DNA of 6,333 bases from Bacillota bacterium (lineage in GTDB: Bacteria; Bacillota; Sulfobacillia; JABLXB01): contig JANLGA010000062.1 of assembly GCA_024653225.1 (NCBI GenBank), positions 5,079 to 11,411 on the forward strand, written 5' to 3'. Numbering within the stretch: position 1 is the first letter of the stretch; each line of letters begins with the position of its first letter. Positions 1 to 6,084 of the stretch are shown in pieces. The notes under the pieces were generated by a model, which worked only from the letters and a program-made list of their open reading frames with translations, made no database searches and was not told the origin of the DNA. The position numbers and the translations under genes were made by a program.

Positions 1-764
1 CGGTCATAGACGAAATGCCGCCGGGCAGGAAGCCGGTCAAGACCTTCTGGAGACGAGAGGAAAGCCGGGAGAGGGTATACCGGTGGCTGAGGTCCCAGGT
101 GGACGCAGGGAAGCAGGCATACGTCGTCTGTCCGCTCATCGAAGGCTCCGAGTCGGTGTCGGCACAGGCCGCGACCGAGTTATCGGAAGAGCTGGCGTCC
201 GGGCTGTTCAAGGGCGTCAGGGTCGGGCTTCTGCACGGGAAGATGCGGCCCGAAGAGAAGCAGGCCGCCATGGAGGACTTTAAGCGGGGCGGCACGAGGG
301 TGTTGGTCGCGACGACCGTGATCGAAGTGGGGGTGGATGTCCCGAGGGCATCAATAATGGTGGTGGAAGGTGCGGAGAGATTCGGCCTGGCCCAGCTTCA
401 CCAGTTGAGGGGGAGGGTGGGCCGCGGTGCCGAGCAATCCTACTGCGTGTTGCTCTGCGGGGCGGTCACGCCGGAAGCCGAGCGGCGCATGGAGATAATG
501 GCGTCGAGCTCGGACGGCTTCAAGATAGCCGAGGCCGACCTGGAATTGAGGGGCCCCGGGGAATTATTCGGCGCCCGGCAGCACGGCCTGCCGGATTTCA
601 AGATCGCCAACCCGATTCGCGACATCGCCATCCTGGAGGAGGCGCGCCGGGAAGCCCTGGCGGTCGTGAGCGCCGATCCCCTCCTGGTTGACAGAAGCCA
701 CGCGGGGCTGAGGGAGGAGATAACCAGGCGTTTCAGCGATCTGGGACTGTTCAAAATAGGTTGA
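1..764 (+). CDS. recG: ATP-dependent DNA helicase RecG, C-terminal part (5' end outside window)
   Basis: RecG is a superfamily 2 DNA translocase that remodels stalled replication forks and branch-migrates Holliday junctions in the cytoplasm. The open frame is already running at position 3 and ends in TGA at 762-764, so about 253 residues of a protein usually near 700 are present. Seen in the fragment: the opening VIDEMPPGRKPVKT, typical of the linker between the two helicase lobes; VLVATTVIEVGVDVP (motif V region); and AERFGLAQLHQLRGRVGRG (motif VI, with the QxxGRxGR arginine finger). Next come SYCVLL and the RecG signature SSSDGFKIAEADLELRGPGE followed by FGARQHGLPDFKIA, the translocation-motif and C-terminal region that separates RecG from Mfd and UvrB-like helicases. 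The 3' end looks intact. It converges with gpr across 59 bp. That gap holds a short GC hairpin (772-785, GGAGC-CCCG-GCTCC) without a T run, so no clear terminator is visible. The promoter and N-terminal wedge domain lie outside the window. Confidence 0.97.
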   Translation, partial: VIDEMPPGRKPVKTFWRREESRERVYRWLRSQVDAGKQAYVVCPLIEGSESVSAQAATELSEELASGLFKGVRVGLLHGKMRPEEKQAAMEDFKRGGTRVLVATTVIEVGVDVPRASIMVVEGAERFGLAQLHQLRGRVGRGAEQSYCVLLCGAVTPEAERRMEIMASSSDGFKIAEADLELRGPGELFGARQHGLPDFKIANPIRDIAILEEARREALAVVSADPLLVDRSHAGLREEITRRFSDLGLFKIG

Positions 765-823
765 GCCCCGCGGAGCCCCGGCTCCAGCCCCCGCGTCGGA
801 TCCCGGCGGGAGGTCCTCGGGCG

Positions 824-1801
824 TCACCTGATGTAATCCATGATCTCCGTTTCTTCGATCCCGGGATGCAGCGCCGCGTTCAGCCCGCCGGCTATCACCT
901 TCGCCATCTCTTCGATCTCGATGTCAATCTCCTTTGGCGTCACGACGAGGTTGCCCACCACGTCTCCGAGCACGTCCTGGATGAGGTCTCGCTTATTAAT
1001 GGCGGCCATGGGCTGCATGAATCTCATGTACTCGACCTGGCGAGCCATCGTCCTCACGAGCAGGTCTATCGTGTTCGCGGCTATCGTTACCGCGTGGACC
1101 ACGGTCGGTACGCCGACGGCCACGACCGGTATCCCCAGCGTCTGCCTAGTCAATCCGAGTCTCTTGGTCCCGAGCCCCGAACCCGGGTGTATGCCGGAAT
1201 CGGCGATTTGGACCGTCGTCATGATCCTGCCGACGTCCATCGCCGCAAGCGCGTCCACCGCGACGAGGGCGCCGGGCTTGACGTGCTCTACGACCCCGTG
1301 AACCACCTCGGTGGTCTCGATTCCCGTGATGCCGAGGACGCCCGGGGACAGGGACGACACGGGCCGCAAGCCTGCGACGAGGTCCGGCGGCAGGAACTGG
1401 CCGAGGTGCCTGGTTACGTATACCTTCGAGGCCACCCTCGGCCCGAGGGAGTCGGCGATGGCACGCCAGTTTCCGAGACCCACAACCAGGACCTCGGCGT
1501 CTCGCGGCACGGGCAGCATCCGCTCCAACTCCCGGGCGATGACCTTGCTGACCTGTTGGCTGTATGTGGGGTTCCTCTGCTTCAGCTCCGGGGCTTCCAC
1601 CGTGACGTAAGTACCGGGCGCCTTGCCGATGTTCTGGGAACCCTGGTCGGTGACTGTCACCCGCGTCACGGCGATACCCTCGACTGTCAGCTCGTCCACC
1701 GTCACGCCGGGGACGTCGCCGCGCCGCTCGCCCCTCAGCCGCTCCGCGGCTTCGAGGGCAAGGTCCGTCGTGGGCGTTCCGTCTTTGCCTGTCGAATTCA
1801 T
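824..1801 (-). CDS. gpr: GPR endopeptidase (spore germination protease), family A25
   Basis: GPR starts degradation of the small acid-soluble proteins (SASPs) that coat spore DNA, supplying amino acids on germination. It is made in the forespore as an inactive zymogen. The start at 1801 is chosen because GGAAGGTGA lies just upstream on the minus strand and the protein then begins with a normal GPR N-terminus; the frame is open upstream to 2059 but that extension resembles nothing. Length is 325 residues, a little shorter than the Bacillus enzyme (about 370). TTDLALEAAE (11-20) matches the self-processing site of the family, so propeptide cleavage is inferred between D13 and L14. VGLGNWRAIADSLGP (about 107-121) and VAVDALAA (180-187) carry Asp117 and Asp183. 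Their 66-residue spacing equals that of the two catalytic aspartates D127 and D193 of B. megaterium GPR. ADSGIHPGSGLG (200-211) and TLGIPVVAVGVPTVV (221-235) are further family blocks. The gene stands alone between convergent recG and divergent coaD. A sigma-G-like promoter lies near 2008-2036. Confidence 0.96.
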   Translation of the reverse strand: MNSTGKDGTPTTDLALEAAERLRGERRGDVPGVTVDELTVEGIAVTRVTVTDQGSQNIGKAPGTYVTVEAPELKQRNPTYSQQVSKVIARELERMLPVPRDAEVLVVGLGNWRAIADSLGPRVASKVYVTRHLGQFLPPDLVAGLRPVSSLSPGVLGITGIETTEVVHGVVEHVKPGALVAVDALAAMDVGRIMTTVQIADSGIHPGSGLGTKRLGLTRQTLGIPVVAVGVPTVVHAVTIAANTIDLLVRTMARQVEYMRFMQPMAAINKRDLIQDVLGDVVGNLVVTPKEIDIEIEEMAKVIAGGLNAALHPGIEETEIMDYIR

Positions 1802-1878
1802 CGGCTCACCTTCCTTGCGCGGACTTGCGAGGAGAGTCGGAGGGAGGTGTCGAAACCTGACCGAGGCCTTCCCCCGAG

Positions 1879-1909
1879 AAAAAAGCGTTGCGCGCATGGG
1901 GCGCAACGC
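1879..1909 (-). terminator. Intrinsic-terminator-like hairpin in the gpr leader
   Basis: On the minus strand a perfect 9-bp stem, GCGTTGCGC / GCGCAACGC (1901-1909 and 1885-1893), encloses a 7-nt loop. It is followed directly by six T (1879-1884). The plus strand has no T run after the hairpin, so it is oriented leftward. It lies about 78 nt upstream of the gpr start codon and downstream of the candidate gpr promoter. It could be an attenuator, the 3' end of a short leader RNA, or an insulator against leftward read-through. No recognisable gene lies on the minus strand between 1910 and 2060 for it to terminate. Confidence 0.7.
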
Positions 1910-1925
1910 CATGGGAGAGGAGAAA

Positions 1926-1958
1926 CCGGAGGAAGAGCCTATGGGGGAGGATCTCCGG
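1926..1958 (-). other. Second stem-loop in the gpr leader
   Basis: An inverted repeat CCGGAG (1926-1931) / CTCCGG (1953-1958) surrounds a 21-nt loop, just upstream of the terminator-like hairpin on the minus strand. The loop is rich in C and T on that strand (a CCTCCCCC run). A TTTCTCCTCTCCC pyrimidine tract follows the stem. I do not recognise it as a known riboswitch or T-box. Its presence suggests that the roughly 200-nt leader is structured. Confidence 0.35.
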
Positions 1959-2007
1959 CTGCGAAGCGAAATGGGTCCGTTGCTCCATCCATGACTCTCG
2001 CCGAATC

Positions 2008-2036
2008 TATTGTGCGCGGAATGCAGGATAATATTC
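2008..2036 (-). promoter_or_regulatory. Candidate sigma-G (forespore) promoter for gpr
   Basis: On the minus strand, GAATA (2032-2036) lies 17 nt before CACAATA (2008-2014). This fits the Bacillus subtilis sigma-G consensus (-35 GHATR, -10 CATNNTA, spacer about 17-18) with one mismatch in the -10. The related sigma-F -10 pattern also fits partly (GCGCACAATA against GGNNANAMTA). gpr of B. subtilis is known to be read by the forespore sigma factors, which supports the assignment. Transcription would start near 2000, giving a leader of about 200 nt. Confidence 0.6.
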
Positions 2037-2062
2037 ACAGTCGAAGGACCCCCGAGCATAAT
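2034..2062 (+). promoter_or_regulatory. Candidate sigma-A promoter for coaD
   Basis: TTCACA (2034-2039) and CATAAT (2057-2062) are separated by 17 nt, each one base from the vegetative consensus TTGACA / TATAAT. The predicted start near 2069 leaves a short leader that just contains the coaD Shine-Dalgarno site GGAGGG (2074-2079). The -35 box overlaps the -35 of the opposite sigma-G-like promoter by three bases. Confidence 0.6.
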
Positions 2063-2085
2063 CTCGCGCCCCTGGAGGGATACGG

Positions 2086-2571
2086 GTGAGAATAGCGGTG
2101 TACCCCGGGAGTTTCGATCCGATAACCTACGGGCACATGGACGTCATCGAGCGGAGTGCCCCCCTTTTCGACCGATTGATCGTCGCGGTGTTTTGCAACC
2201 CACTGAAGGAGCCGCTGTTCTCGGCCGACGAGCGGGTCGAAATGATCCGCGAGTCCACCCGGCACTTGAGCAACGTCGAAGTTGATTCGTCCGACGGCCT
2301 GCTGACCGATTATGCCAGGCGGAGGGGGGCGGGCGTGATAGTGAAGGGCCTGAGGGCGGTGTCGGACTTTCTCTTCGAATTCCAAATGGCAATGGTAAAC
2401 AAATACAACGCCCCGGAAATCGAGACCCTGTTCATCGTGACGTCGCCCCAGTACTCGTACTTAAGCTCCAGCATAGTCCGTGAACTGGGACAGCTCGGGG
2501 GCTGCCTGAAAGGATTCATCCCCCCGAACGTCGAAAAGCGCGTCAGGGACAAGTTTTCCGCAGGCAGATGA
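2086..2571 (+). CDS. coaD: Pantetheine-phosphate adenylyltransferase (PPAT)
   Basis: CoaD transfers AMP from ATP to 4'-phosphopantetheine, giving dephospho-CoA and pyrophosphate; this is the penultimate step of coenzyme A synthesis, in the cytoplasm. The GTG start at 2086 is preceded by GGAGGG with about 6 nt spacing. Length is 161 residues, normal for the family. Seen: YPGSFDPITYGHMDVI (6-21), with the nucleotidyltransferase T/HxGH motif as TYGH (14-17). NPLKEPLF follows, with Lys41 in the position of the catalytic lysine region. KGLRAVSDF (87-95) is the usual RGLR block with Lys in place of the first Arg, a conservative change. QMAMVNKYNAPEIETLF and YLSSSIVRE (125-133), the second nucleotide-binding motif, follow. 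At 96-98 the usual EYE after SDF reads LFE. The downstream gene follows closely, so the two are probably one transcript ending at the 3185-3211 terminator. In many Firmicutes rsmD precedes coaD; here it does not. Confidence 0.97.
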   Translation: MRIAVYPGSFDPITYGHMDVIERSAPLFDRLIVAVFCNPLKEPLFSADERVEMIRESTRHLSNVEVDSSDGLLTDYARRRGAGVIVKGLRAVSDFLFEFQMAMVNKYNAPEIETLFIVTSPQYSYLSSSIVRELGQLGGCLKGFIPPNVEKRVRDKFSAGR

Positions 2572-2597
2572 CGATTTCCGGTTGGGAGGGGCGGCGA

Positions 2598-3122
2598 TTG
2601 GACGCTTTGGCGCTGCTGGACAGGCTCGAGGCGCTCGTCTCGGGCTCGGCAAGGGTGCCGCTCACGAGCAGGGTGATCGTGGACGAGGACAGCGTGTATG
2701 CCCTCATAGACGACCTGAGGGAGCTTATGCCCGAAGAGGTGAAAGAGGCCAAGTGGGTCATGAGGGAAAGGGATCGCCTGCTCGAGGAGGCGAAGAAAGA
2801 AGCACAGGGCATTCTCGACGCGGCCGGTGCGGAAGCCGCCAAGCGGATTGAGGAGTCGGAGATCGTCGCTGAAGCCAGGAGGCAAGCGGATCGGATCGTC
2901 GAGGAGGCCAGGGGCCGGGCCGAGGAGATCGTCGCCCAAGCGCGAAGGCTGGCGCAGGAAATAAAGCGGGGGGCGAACGAATACGCGCTGGCGCTCCTCG
3001 AGAAGCTCGAGACCCACTTACTGAAGTCGGTCGAGTCCGTGAGGAACGGCAGATCCGAGTTGAAAGATTCTATGCAGGACGACGTGACCGCGGACCGCGG
3101 GGAATCGGAGACATCCGGCTGA
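2598..3122 (+). CDS. Coiled-coil protein of unknown function, coaD-linked (ATP synthase subunit b-like)
   Basis: Function unknown. I recall similar proteins encoded beside coaD and ylbJ in clostridial genomes, sometimes labelled ATPase because of weak likeness to stalk subunits b/E of ATP synthases. The TTG start at 2598 is preferred: GGGAGGGG (2584-2591) sits at ideal spacing and the resulting N-terminus MDALALLDRLEALV has the short form I expect for this group. The alternative is an ATG at 2568 that overlaps the coaD stop as ATGA but has no clear Shine-Dalgarno; it would add 30 codons' length (10 residues). The preferred product is 174 residues. Residues about 1-45 form a small N-terminal domain with PLTSRVIVDEDSVYALIDDLRELMP. 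Residues about 48-125 are a highly charged, Ala/Glu/Arg-rich heptad-like helix (EEAKKEAQGIL, EEARGRAEEIVAQARRLAQE). The tail is polar. There is no signal peptide or membrane span, so it is probably cytoplasmic. A scaffold or DivIVA-like role is conceivable but not shown. Confidence 0.85.
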   Translation: MDALALLDRLEALVSGSARVPLTSRVIVDEDSVYALIDDLRELMPEEVKEAKWVMRERDRLLEEAKKEAQGILDAAGAEAAKRIEESEIVAEARRQADRIVEEARGRAEEIVAQARRLAQEIKRGANEYALALLEKLETHLLKSVESVRNGRSELKDSMQDDVTADRGESETSG

Positions 3123-3149
3123 GGGAGCCGAATCCAGACGCGGGGGCAA

Positions 3150-3177
3150 GGGATCGGGACCGAGGGATCGGGTCCGA
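3150..3177 (+). repeat. Two 14-bp tandem direct repeats before the terminator
   Basis: GGGATCGGGACCGA (3150-3163) is followed immediately by GGGATCGGGTCCGA (3164-3177), differing at one base. A degraded third unit (GAAATCGGGGGACC, 3178-3191) runs into the terminator stem. The single difference makes GGACC (3157-3161) and GGTCC (3171-3175) complementary, so the repeat can also fold on itself with a 9-nt loop. Confidence 0.6.
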
Positions 3178-3184
3178 GAAATCG

Positions 3185-3211
3185 GGGGACCAAAGGTCCC
3201 CTGGTTGTTTT
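3185..3211 (+). terminator. Intrinsic terminator of the coaD transcript
   Basis: A perfect 7-bp stem GGGGACC / GGTCCCC (3185-3191, 3195-3201) with an AAA loop is followed by TGGTTGTTTT (3202-3211). C83/G203-type pairing at the base can lengthen the stem slightly. It lies 63 nt after the stop of the coiled-coil gene. No T run lies on the other side, so it is directed rightward. Confidence 0.8.
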
Positions 3212-3276
3212 GGGGCACAATCCCGGGGACGGCGATGATGACCGTCAGGTCCGGTTCGGCCGCTCGGGAACGTTTC

Positions 3277-3304
3277 ACCCACATGCTTCGTCCCGGATAC
3301 GGTA
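3277..3304 (+). promoter_or_regulatory. Weak sigma-K-like promoter candidate before the GerMN-SLH gene
   Basis: AC (3277-3278), then 17 nt, then GATACGGTA (3296-3304) resembles the late mother-cell sigma-K pattern (AC, 16-17 nt, CATANNNTA) with one mismatch. Transcription would begin about 10-15 nt before the Shine-Dalgarno site at 3322-3329. The pattern is short and could occur by chance; no convincing sigma-A site was found between the terminator and the gene. Confidence 0.22.
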
Positions 3305-3339
3305 ACCCGGCGAATCTCCGAGGGAGGGGCGCAACTGTC

Positions 3340-4713
3340 ATGAAGAATACTGCCTGGGTCGCACTGGCGGCGTTGATGCTGTCCATCGGTTTCGGCGGTA
3401 CGGCCGCCGGCGAGTCCGCCAGGGTAACCATTTACTACGTGCTGAACACGGAAAACCAGTTCCACCTCGTCCCGGTGGAGGCCACCGTGCGGGAGGCCGA
3501 ATTCACCCCGGAGAAAGCCCTGCGGCTGCTGCTCGACGGACCGCCCGCGGGTTCCTCACTCCGTACACTCATTCCGGCCGGGACGCGTCTTGTCGGCTGC
3601 GAGCTCGCGAACGGCATCCTCACCGTGAACCTCGGCGAGGAGATCATGTCCGCGAACGTGGGGTCCTCCGGCGAGGCGCTCATTATCGAGTCCTTGGCAA
3701 GGACGGCGGGCCAGTTCCCCGGGGTGGAGGCGCTCAGGATCCTCGTCGGGGGTGAACCCGCGGAGTCTCTCGCGGGACACGTGGACATAACCGGACCGAT
3801 CCCGATCCCGAGATATCGAGACACCTGGTGGTGGTTCAAGGGTTTTCCCGATACGGCGGGGCACTGGGCGGAAGGCGAAATCACGGCTCTGTACGCGGCC
3901 GGGGTGCTCTCGGGTTTCCCTGAGGGGGACTTCCGTCCGGAGGACCGGGTCACGAGGGCGCAATTCGTGAAGATGCTCATCGGTGCTCGACGCCTAATGG
4001 CGGGCGCTGGAGGCGGCGGTGACGGCGGGGGCCAAGCCCCGTCGGTCGGCTTGTTCAGCGACGTAGCCTCGGACGCCTGGTACAGGCCGTTCCTCGACCG
4101 GGCAGTGGCCGACGGCATCGTGGTGCCGTCGGATTACGGCGGGGTGTTCGGGGCGGGCAAAGCGATCACCAGGCGCGAGGCGGCGATGATGCTGGTTCGG
4201 GCACGCGGCCTGGAATCTGCCGCGGCCGAAAAGCGAGGGGCGGCCCTTCCGTACACGGATACTGATTCGCAGCCCGACTGGGCGAAGGGCTATCTCGCGG
4301 TAGCCCTCGAGCAGGGCCTCATGATGGGTGACCCGGGCGGGTCGTTCCGCCCGCACGGCCCGCTTACACGGGCGGAGGCGTGCGCCGTGATCTGCCGGCT
4401 CGCCGGGCTCGGGGGGCCCAACGTCTTCGTCCTCGACCCCGTCCAGTCCTCCACTGTCACTGGCAGGGTCCTCGTCACGGGGGTCGCAAGGGTCTTCGAG
4501 GCGACCGTGTGCGCCCGGGTGAAGCAGGACGGCAGGGTGGTGGCCGAGGGTTGCACGATGGCCACGGAAGGGGCGCCCGGATGGGGCTTCTTCGGCTGCA
4601 TGCTCGAACTGCCGTCCGCCGCGGGGAACCTGTCGGTCGAGGCCTTGACGTACAGCGCGAAGGACGGTTCCGAGCAGGACGTAGTCTCGAGGAGCGTGCG
4701 CTTCGTCCCATGA
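3340..4713 (+). CDS. Secreted GerMN-SLH(x3)-Gmad2 domain protein
   Basis: An exported envelope protein joining spore-germination-type domains to S-layer anchoring domains. The start at 3340 is chosen because GGGAGGGG lies at 3322-3329 and translation then opens with a signal peptide (MKNTAWVALAALMLSIGF, cleavage likely near AAG at 22-24); the frame is open back to 3205 without such a signal. Length is 457 residues. Residues about 27-150 are a GerMN domain (VTIYYVLNTENQFHLVPVEA, TPEKALRLLLDGPP, GTRLVGCELANGILTVNL). Three SLH repeats follow at about 168-213 (FPDTAGHWAEGEI...TRAQ), 238-286 (FSDVASDAWYRPF...TRRE) and 304-354 (YTDTDSQPDWAKGYL...TRAE), each with the TRAE-type motif that binds secondary cell-wall polymer in known SLH proteins. 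A Gly-rich linker (221-231) separates the first two. Residues about 361-457 match Gmad2, the Ig-like domain associated with GerM (VLDPVQSSTVTGRVLVTG, VFEATV, WGFFGCML, SAKDGSEQ). In Bacillus, GerM takes part in sporulation and germination. Binding to the sporulating cell wall or cortex is my inference. Confidence 0.88.
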   Translation: MKNTAWVALAALMLSIGFGGTAAGESARVTIYYVLNTENQFHLVPVEATVREAEFTPEKALRLLLDGPPAGSSLRTLIPAGTRLVGCELANGILTVNLGEEIMSANVGSSGEALIIESLARTAGQFPGVEALRILVGGEPAESLAGHVDITGPIPIPRYRDTWWWFKGFPDTAGHWAEGEITALYAAGVLSGFPEGDFRPEDRVTRAQFVKMLIGARRLMAGAGGGGDGGGQAPSVGLFSDVASDAWYRPFLDRAVADGIVVPSDYGGVFGAGKAITRREAAMMLVRARGLESAAAEKRGAALPYTDTDSQPDWAKGYLAVALEQGLMMGDPGGSFRPHGPLTRAEACAVICRLAGLGGPNVFVLDPVQSSTVTGRVLVTGVARVFEATVCARVKQDGRVVAEGCTMATEGAPGWGFFGCMLELPSAAGNLSVEALTYSAKDGSEQDVVSRSVRFVP

Positions 4714-4719
4714 AGACCG

Positions 4720-4734
4720 GGCGTGATCAACGCC
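4720..4734. other. Small hairpin at the convergent 3' ends
   Basis: GGCGT-GATCA-ACGCC forms a 5-bp stem that spans most of the 13-bp gap between the GerMN-SLH gene and ylbJ, and covers the ylbJ stop codon. No T run follows on either strand, so it is at best a weak terminator. Transcripts of the two genes are likely to overlap at their 3' ends. Confidence 0.3.
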
Positions 4735-6046
4735 GGCGCGGGCGACCGATGCAAATGAGTGTGACTCGCGGCAGCCGCAGGATGGACAGGACGAGGGACA
4801 GCCCCAGCAGTACCCCGCTGCACAGGGCGAATCGCGAGCCGAAGTACTGGATCCTGACTGCCCACTGCCCGAGCCAGGTGCCGGCGGCGGCCGGCGCGGT
4901 TGCGTGCGCGAGGCGGGCCAGTACCGGCTCGGCGGGGCCCATGAGGAATGCGGTGGCCACCGCCGCGAGGGCGGCGTGGAGCACCCGCGAGAGCACGTAT
5001 GCTCCCATCCTTATGTCCGTGCCCTGGGTAACCGCGGCCACCTGGGCGTGCACGGACAGTCCGCTCCATGCTATGACAGCCCCCGCCGCCATCGCCCTGG
5101 CCGGGAGGGGAGCGGACGCGTCCGCGGCCGCCTTTGCGCCCATGGTGATCTCGAAAAAGCCGCTGGTGAGCGGCTGTATTGCGGCCGGATTCCATCCGAG
5201 GGGGACGAGGACGGCGCCAAGCAGGGACGACAGGGCGGCCACCGCGCCCACCATGTCGAGGATTCGAACGACTACCGAGAAGAGTATGATGAAGCCGCCG
5301 ATTAAGAGCAGGGAATTGACCGAGGTGGTGACGGCGTCACCCAGCAGACGGCCGATGGGCCTGCCGTCCTTGCGCCTGGCGTAGAGCAGCGCCCGGAAGG
5401 CGCGTGTGACGAGGTTGCCGCGGCCGACGTCGAGCGGGGCGCTGACGTCCCGACCGCGGCCGAACAGCCCGAGTATGAGTCCGACCCCCACGGCGGAGAT
5501 GTAGTGCGCCGCCACGATCACGTACCCAAGGGAGATGTCGTGGAACATCCCCACCGCCACTGCACCCGTCATGAACAACGGATCAGCCGTGTTTGCCGTT
5601 GACATGAGGCGCTCCGCCTCCGTCCTGGAACACAGGCCGTCGCTCCTCAACTTAGCGGTCAGGATGGCGCCGAGAGGGTATCCGGATGCGAGGCCCATCG
5701 CCATCACGAACGACCCTACCCCCGGGAGGTTGAAGAGCGGTCTCATGAACGGTTCCATCAGGACCCCCATGAAATGGACGACCCCGAGGCCCATGAGGAT
5801 CTGCGAGCCTATGAAGAACGGTAGCAGGGCGGGAAAGACGATGTCCCACCACAGCTTCAGCCCTTCCACCGCGGCCTCGAACGCCGCATCGGGGTAGACC
5901 ACCATCGCGACCGTGATCGCGGCGGCTGCGGCGGCTCCCGCCAGGGTGAAGGCGTGCCGCTTGGCCATGGTCCGCAGCAGGGGATGCCTGAGGACGGCGA
6001 ATGCGAGAATGAGGAGCGCCACAGCGACAATCGTGGAGAGGAGCAT
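4727..6046 (-). CDS. ylbJ: Sporulation integral membrane protein YlbJ
   Basis: YlbJ is a polytopic membrane protein made in the mother cell under sigma-E in B. subtilis, where its loss prevents formation of heat-resistant spores; its substrate is not known. It belongs to the nucleoside-recognition (Gate) superfamily. The start at 6046 is chosen because CCGGAGGCG lies just upstream on the minus strand and the protein opens with a hydrophobic helix; the open frame to 6187 adds a polar tail unlike the family. Length is 439 residues. Likely membrane spans by eye are 2-19, 33-51, 66-90, 108-130, 172-195, 242-264, 268-285, 318-340, 350-372 and 405-425. Conserved-looking blocks are WWDIVFPALLPFFIGSQIL, MGLASGYPLGA (117-127), ANTADPLFMTGAVAVGM, TSGFFEITMGAKAA (294-307) and AWSGLSVHAQV (326-336). 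The two Gate-like halves are about 68-170 and 245-340. The C-terminus is very basic (GRPRRR). In relatives ylbJ usually runs with coaD; here it is inverted and converges on the GerMN-SLH gene. A sigma-E-like promoter precedes it. Confidence 0.95.
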   Translation of the reverse strand: MLLSTIVAVALLILAFAVLRHPLLRTMAKRHAFTLAGAAAAAAITVAMVVYPDAAFEAAVEGLKLWWDIVFPALLPFFIGSQILMGLGVVHFMGVLMEPFMRPLFNLPGVGSFVMAMGLASGYPLGAILTAKLRSDGLCSRTEAERLMSTANTADPLFMTGAVAVGMFHDISLGYVIVAAHYISAVGVGLILGLFGRGRDVSAPLDVGRGNLVTRAFRALLYARRKDGRPIGRLLGDAVTTSVNSLLLIGGFIILFSVVVRILDMVGAVAALSSLLGAVLVPLGWNPAAIQPLTSGFFEITMGAKAAADASAPLPARAMAAGAVIAWSGLSVHAQVAAVTQGTDIRMGAYVLSRVLHAALAAVATAFLMGPAEPVLARLAHATAPAAAGTWLGQWAVRIQYFGSRFALCSGVLLGLSLVLSILRLPRVTLICIGRPRRR

Positions 6047-6084
6047 CGGTTTCGCCTCCGGAGAAGGGTCGACCCGGCGATACC

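Noticed and set aside
1806..1988. A 60-codon minus-strand frame between the gpr promoter and gpr
   Set aside because: No Shine-Dalgarno site, no family likeness (it is not ribosomal protein S20, which neighbours gpr in Bacillus), and it runs through the terminator-like hairpin.
2010..2032. TTGTGC with GATAAT as an alternative coaD promoter
   Set aside because: The spacer would be only 11 nt, far too short; the TTCACA/CATAAT pair fits much better.
761..2089. A 442-codon open frame on the plus strand, antisense to gpr
   Set aside because: Its translation is His/Arg/Gly/Asp-rich low-quality sequence with no family likeness, and it lies opposite a gene with clear catalytic residues. Long antisense frames are expected in GC-rich DNA.
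2310..3017. A 235-codon minus-strand frame opposite coaD and the coiled-coil gene
   Set aside because: It spans two real genes on the other strand, has no Shine-Dalgarno site and no recognisable motif.
3435..4118. A 227-codon minus-strand frame opposite the GerMN-SLH gene
   Set aside because: Ser/Pro/Arg-rich shadow of a well-supported multi-domain protein.
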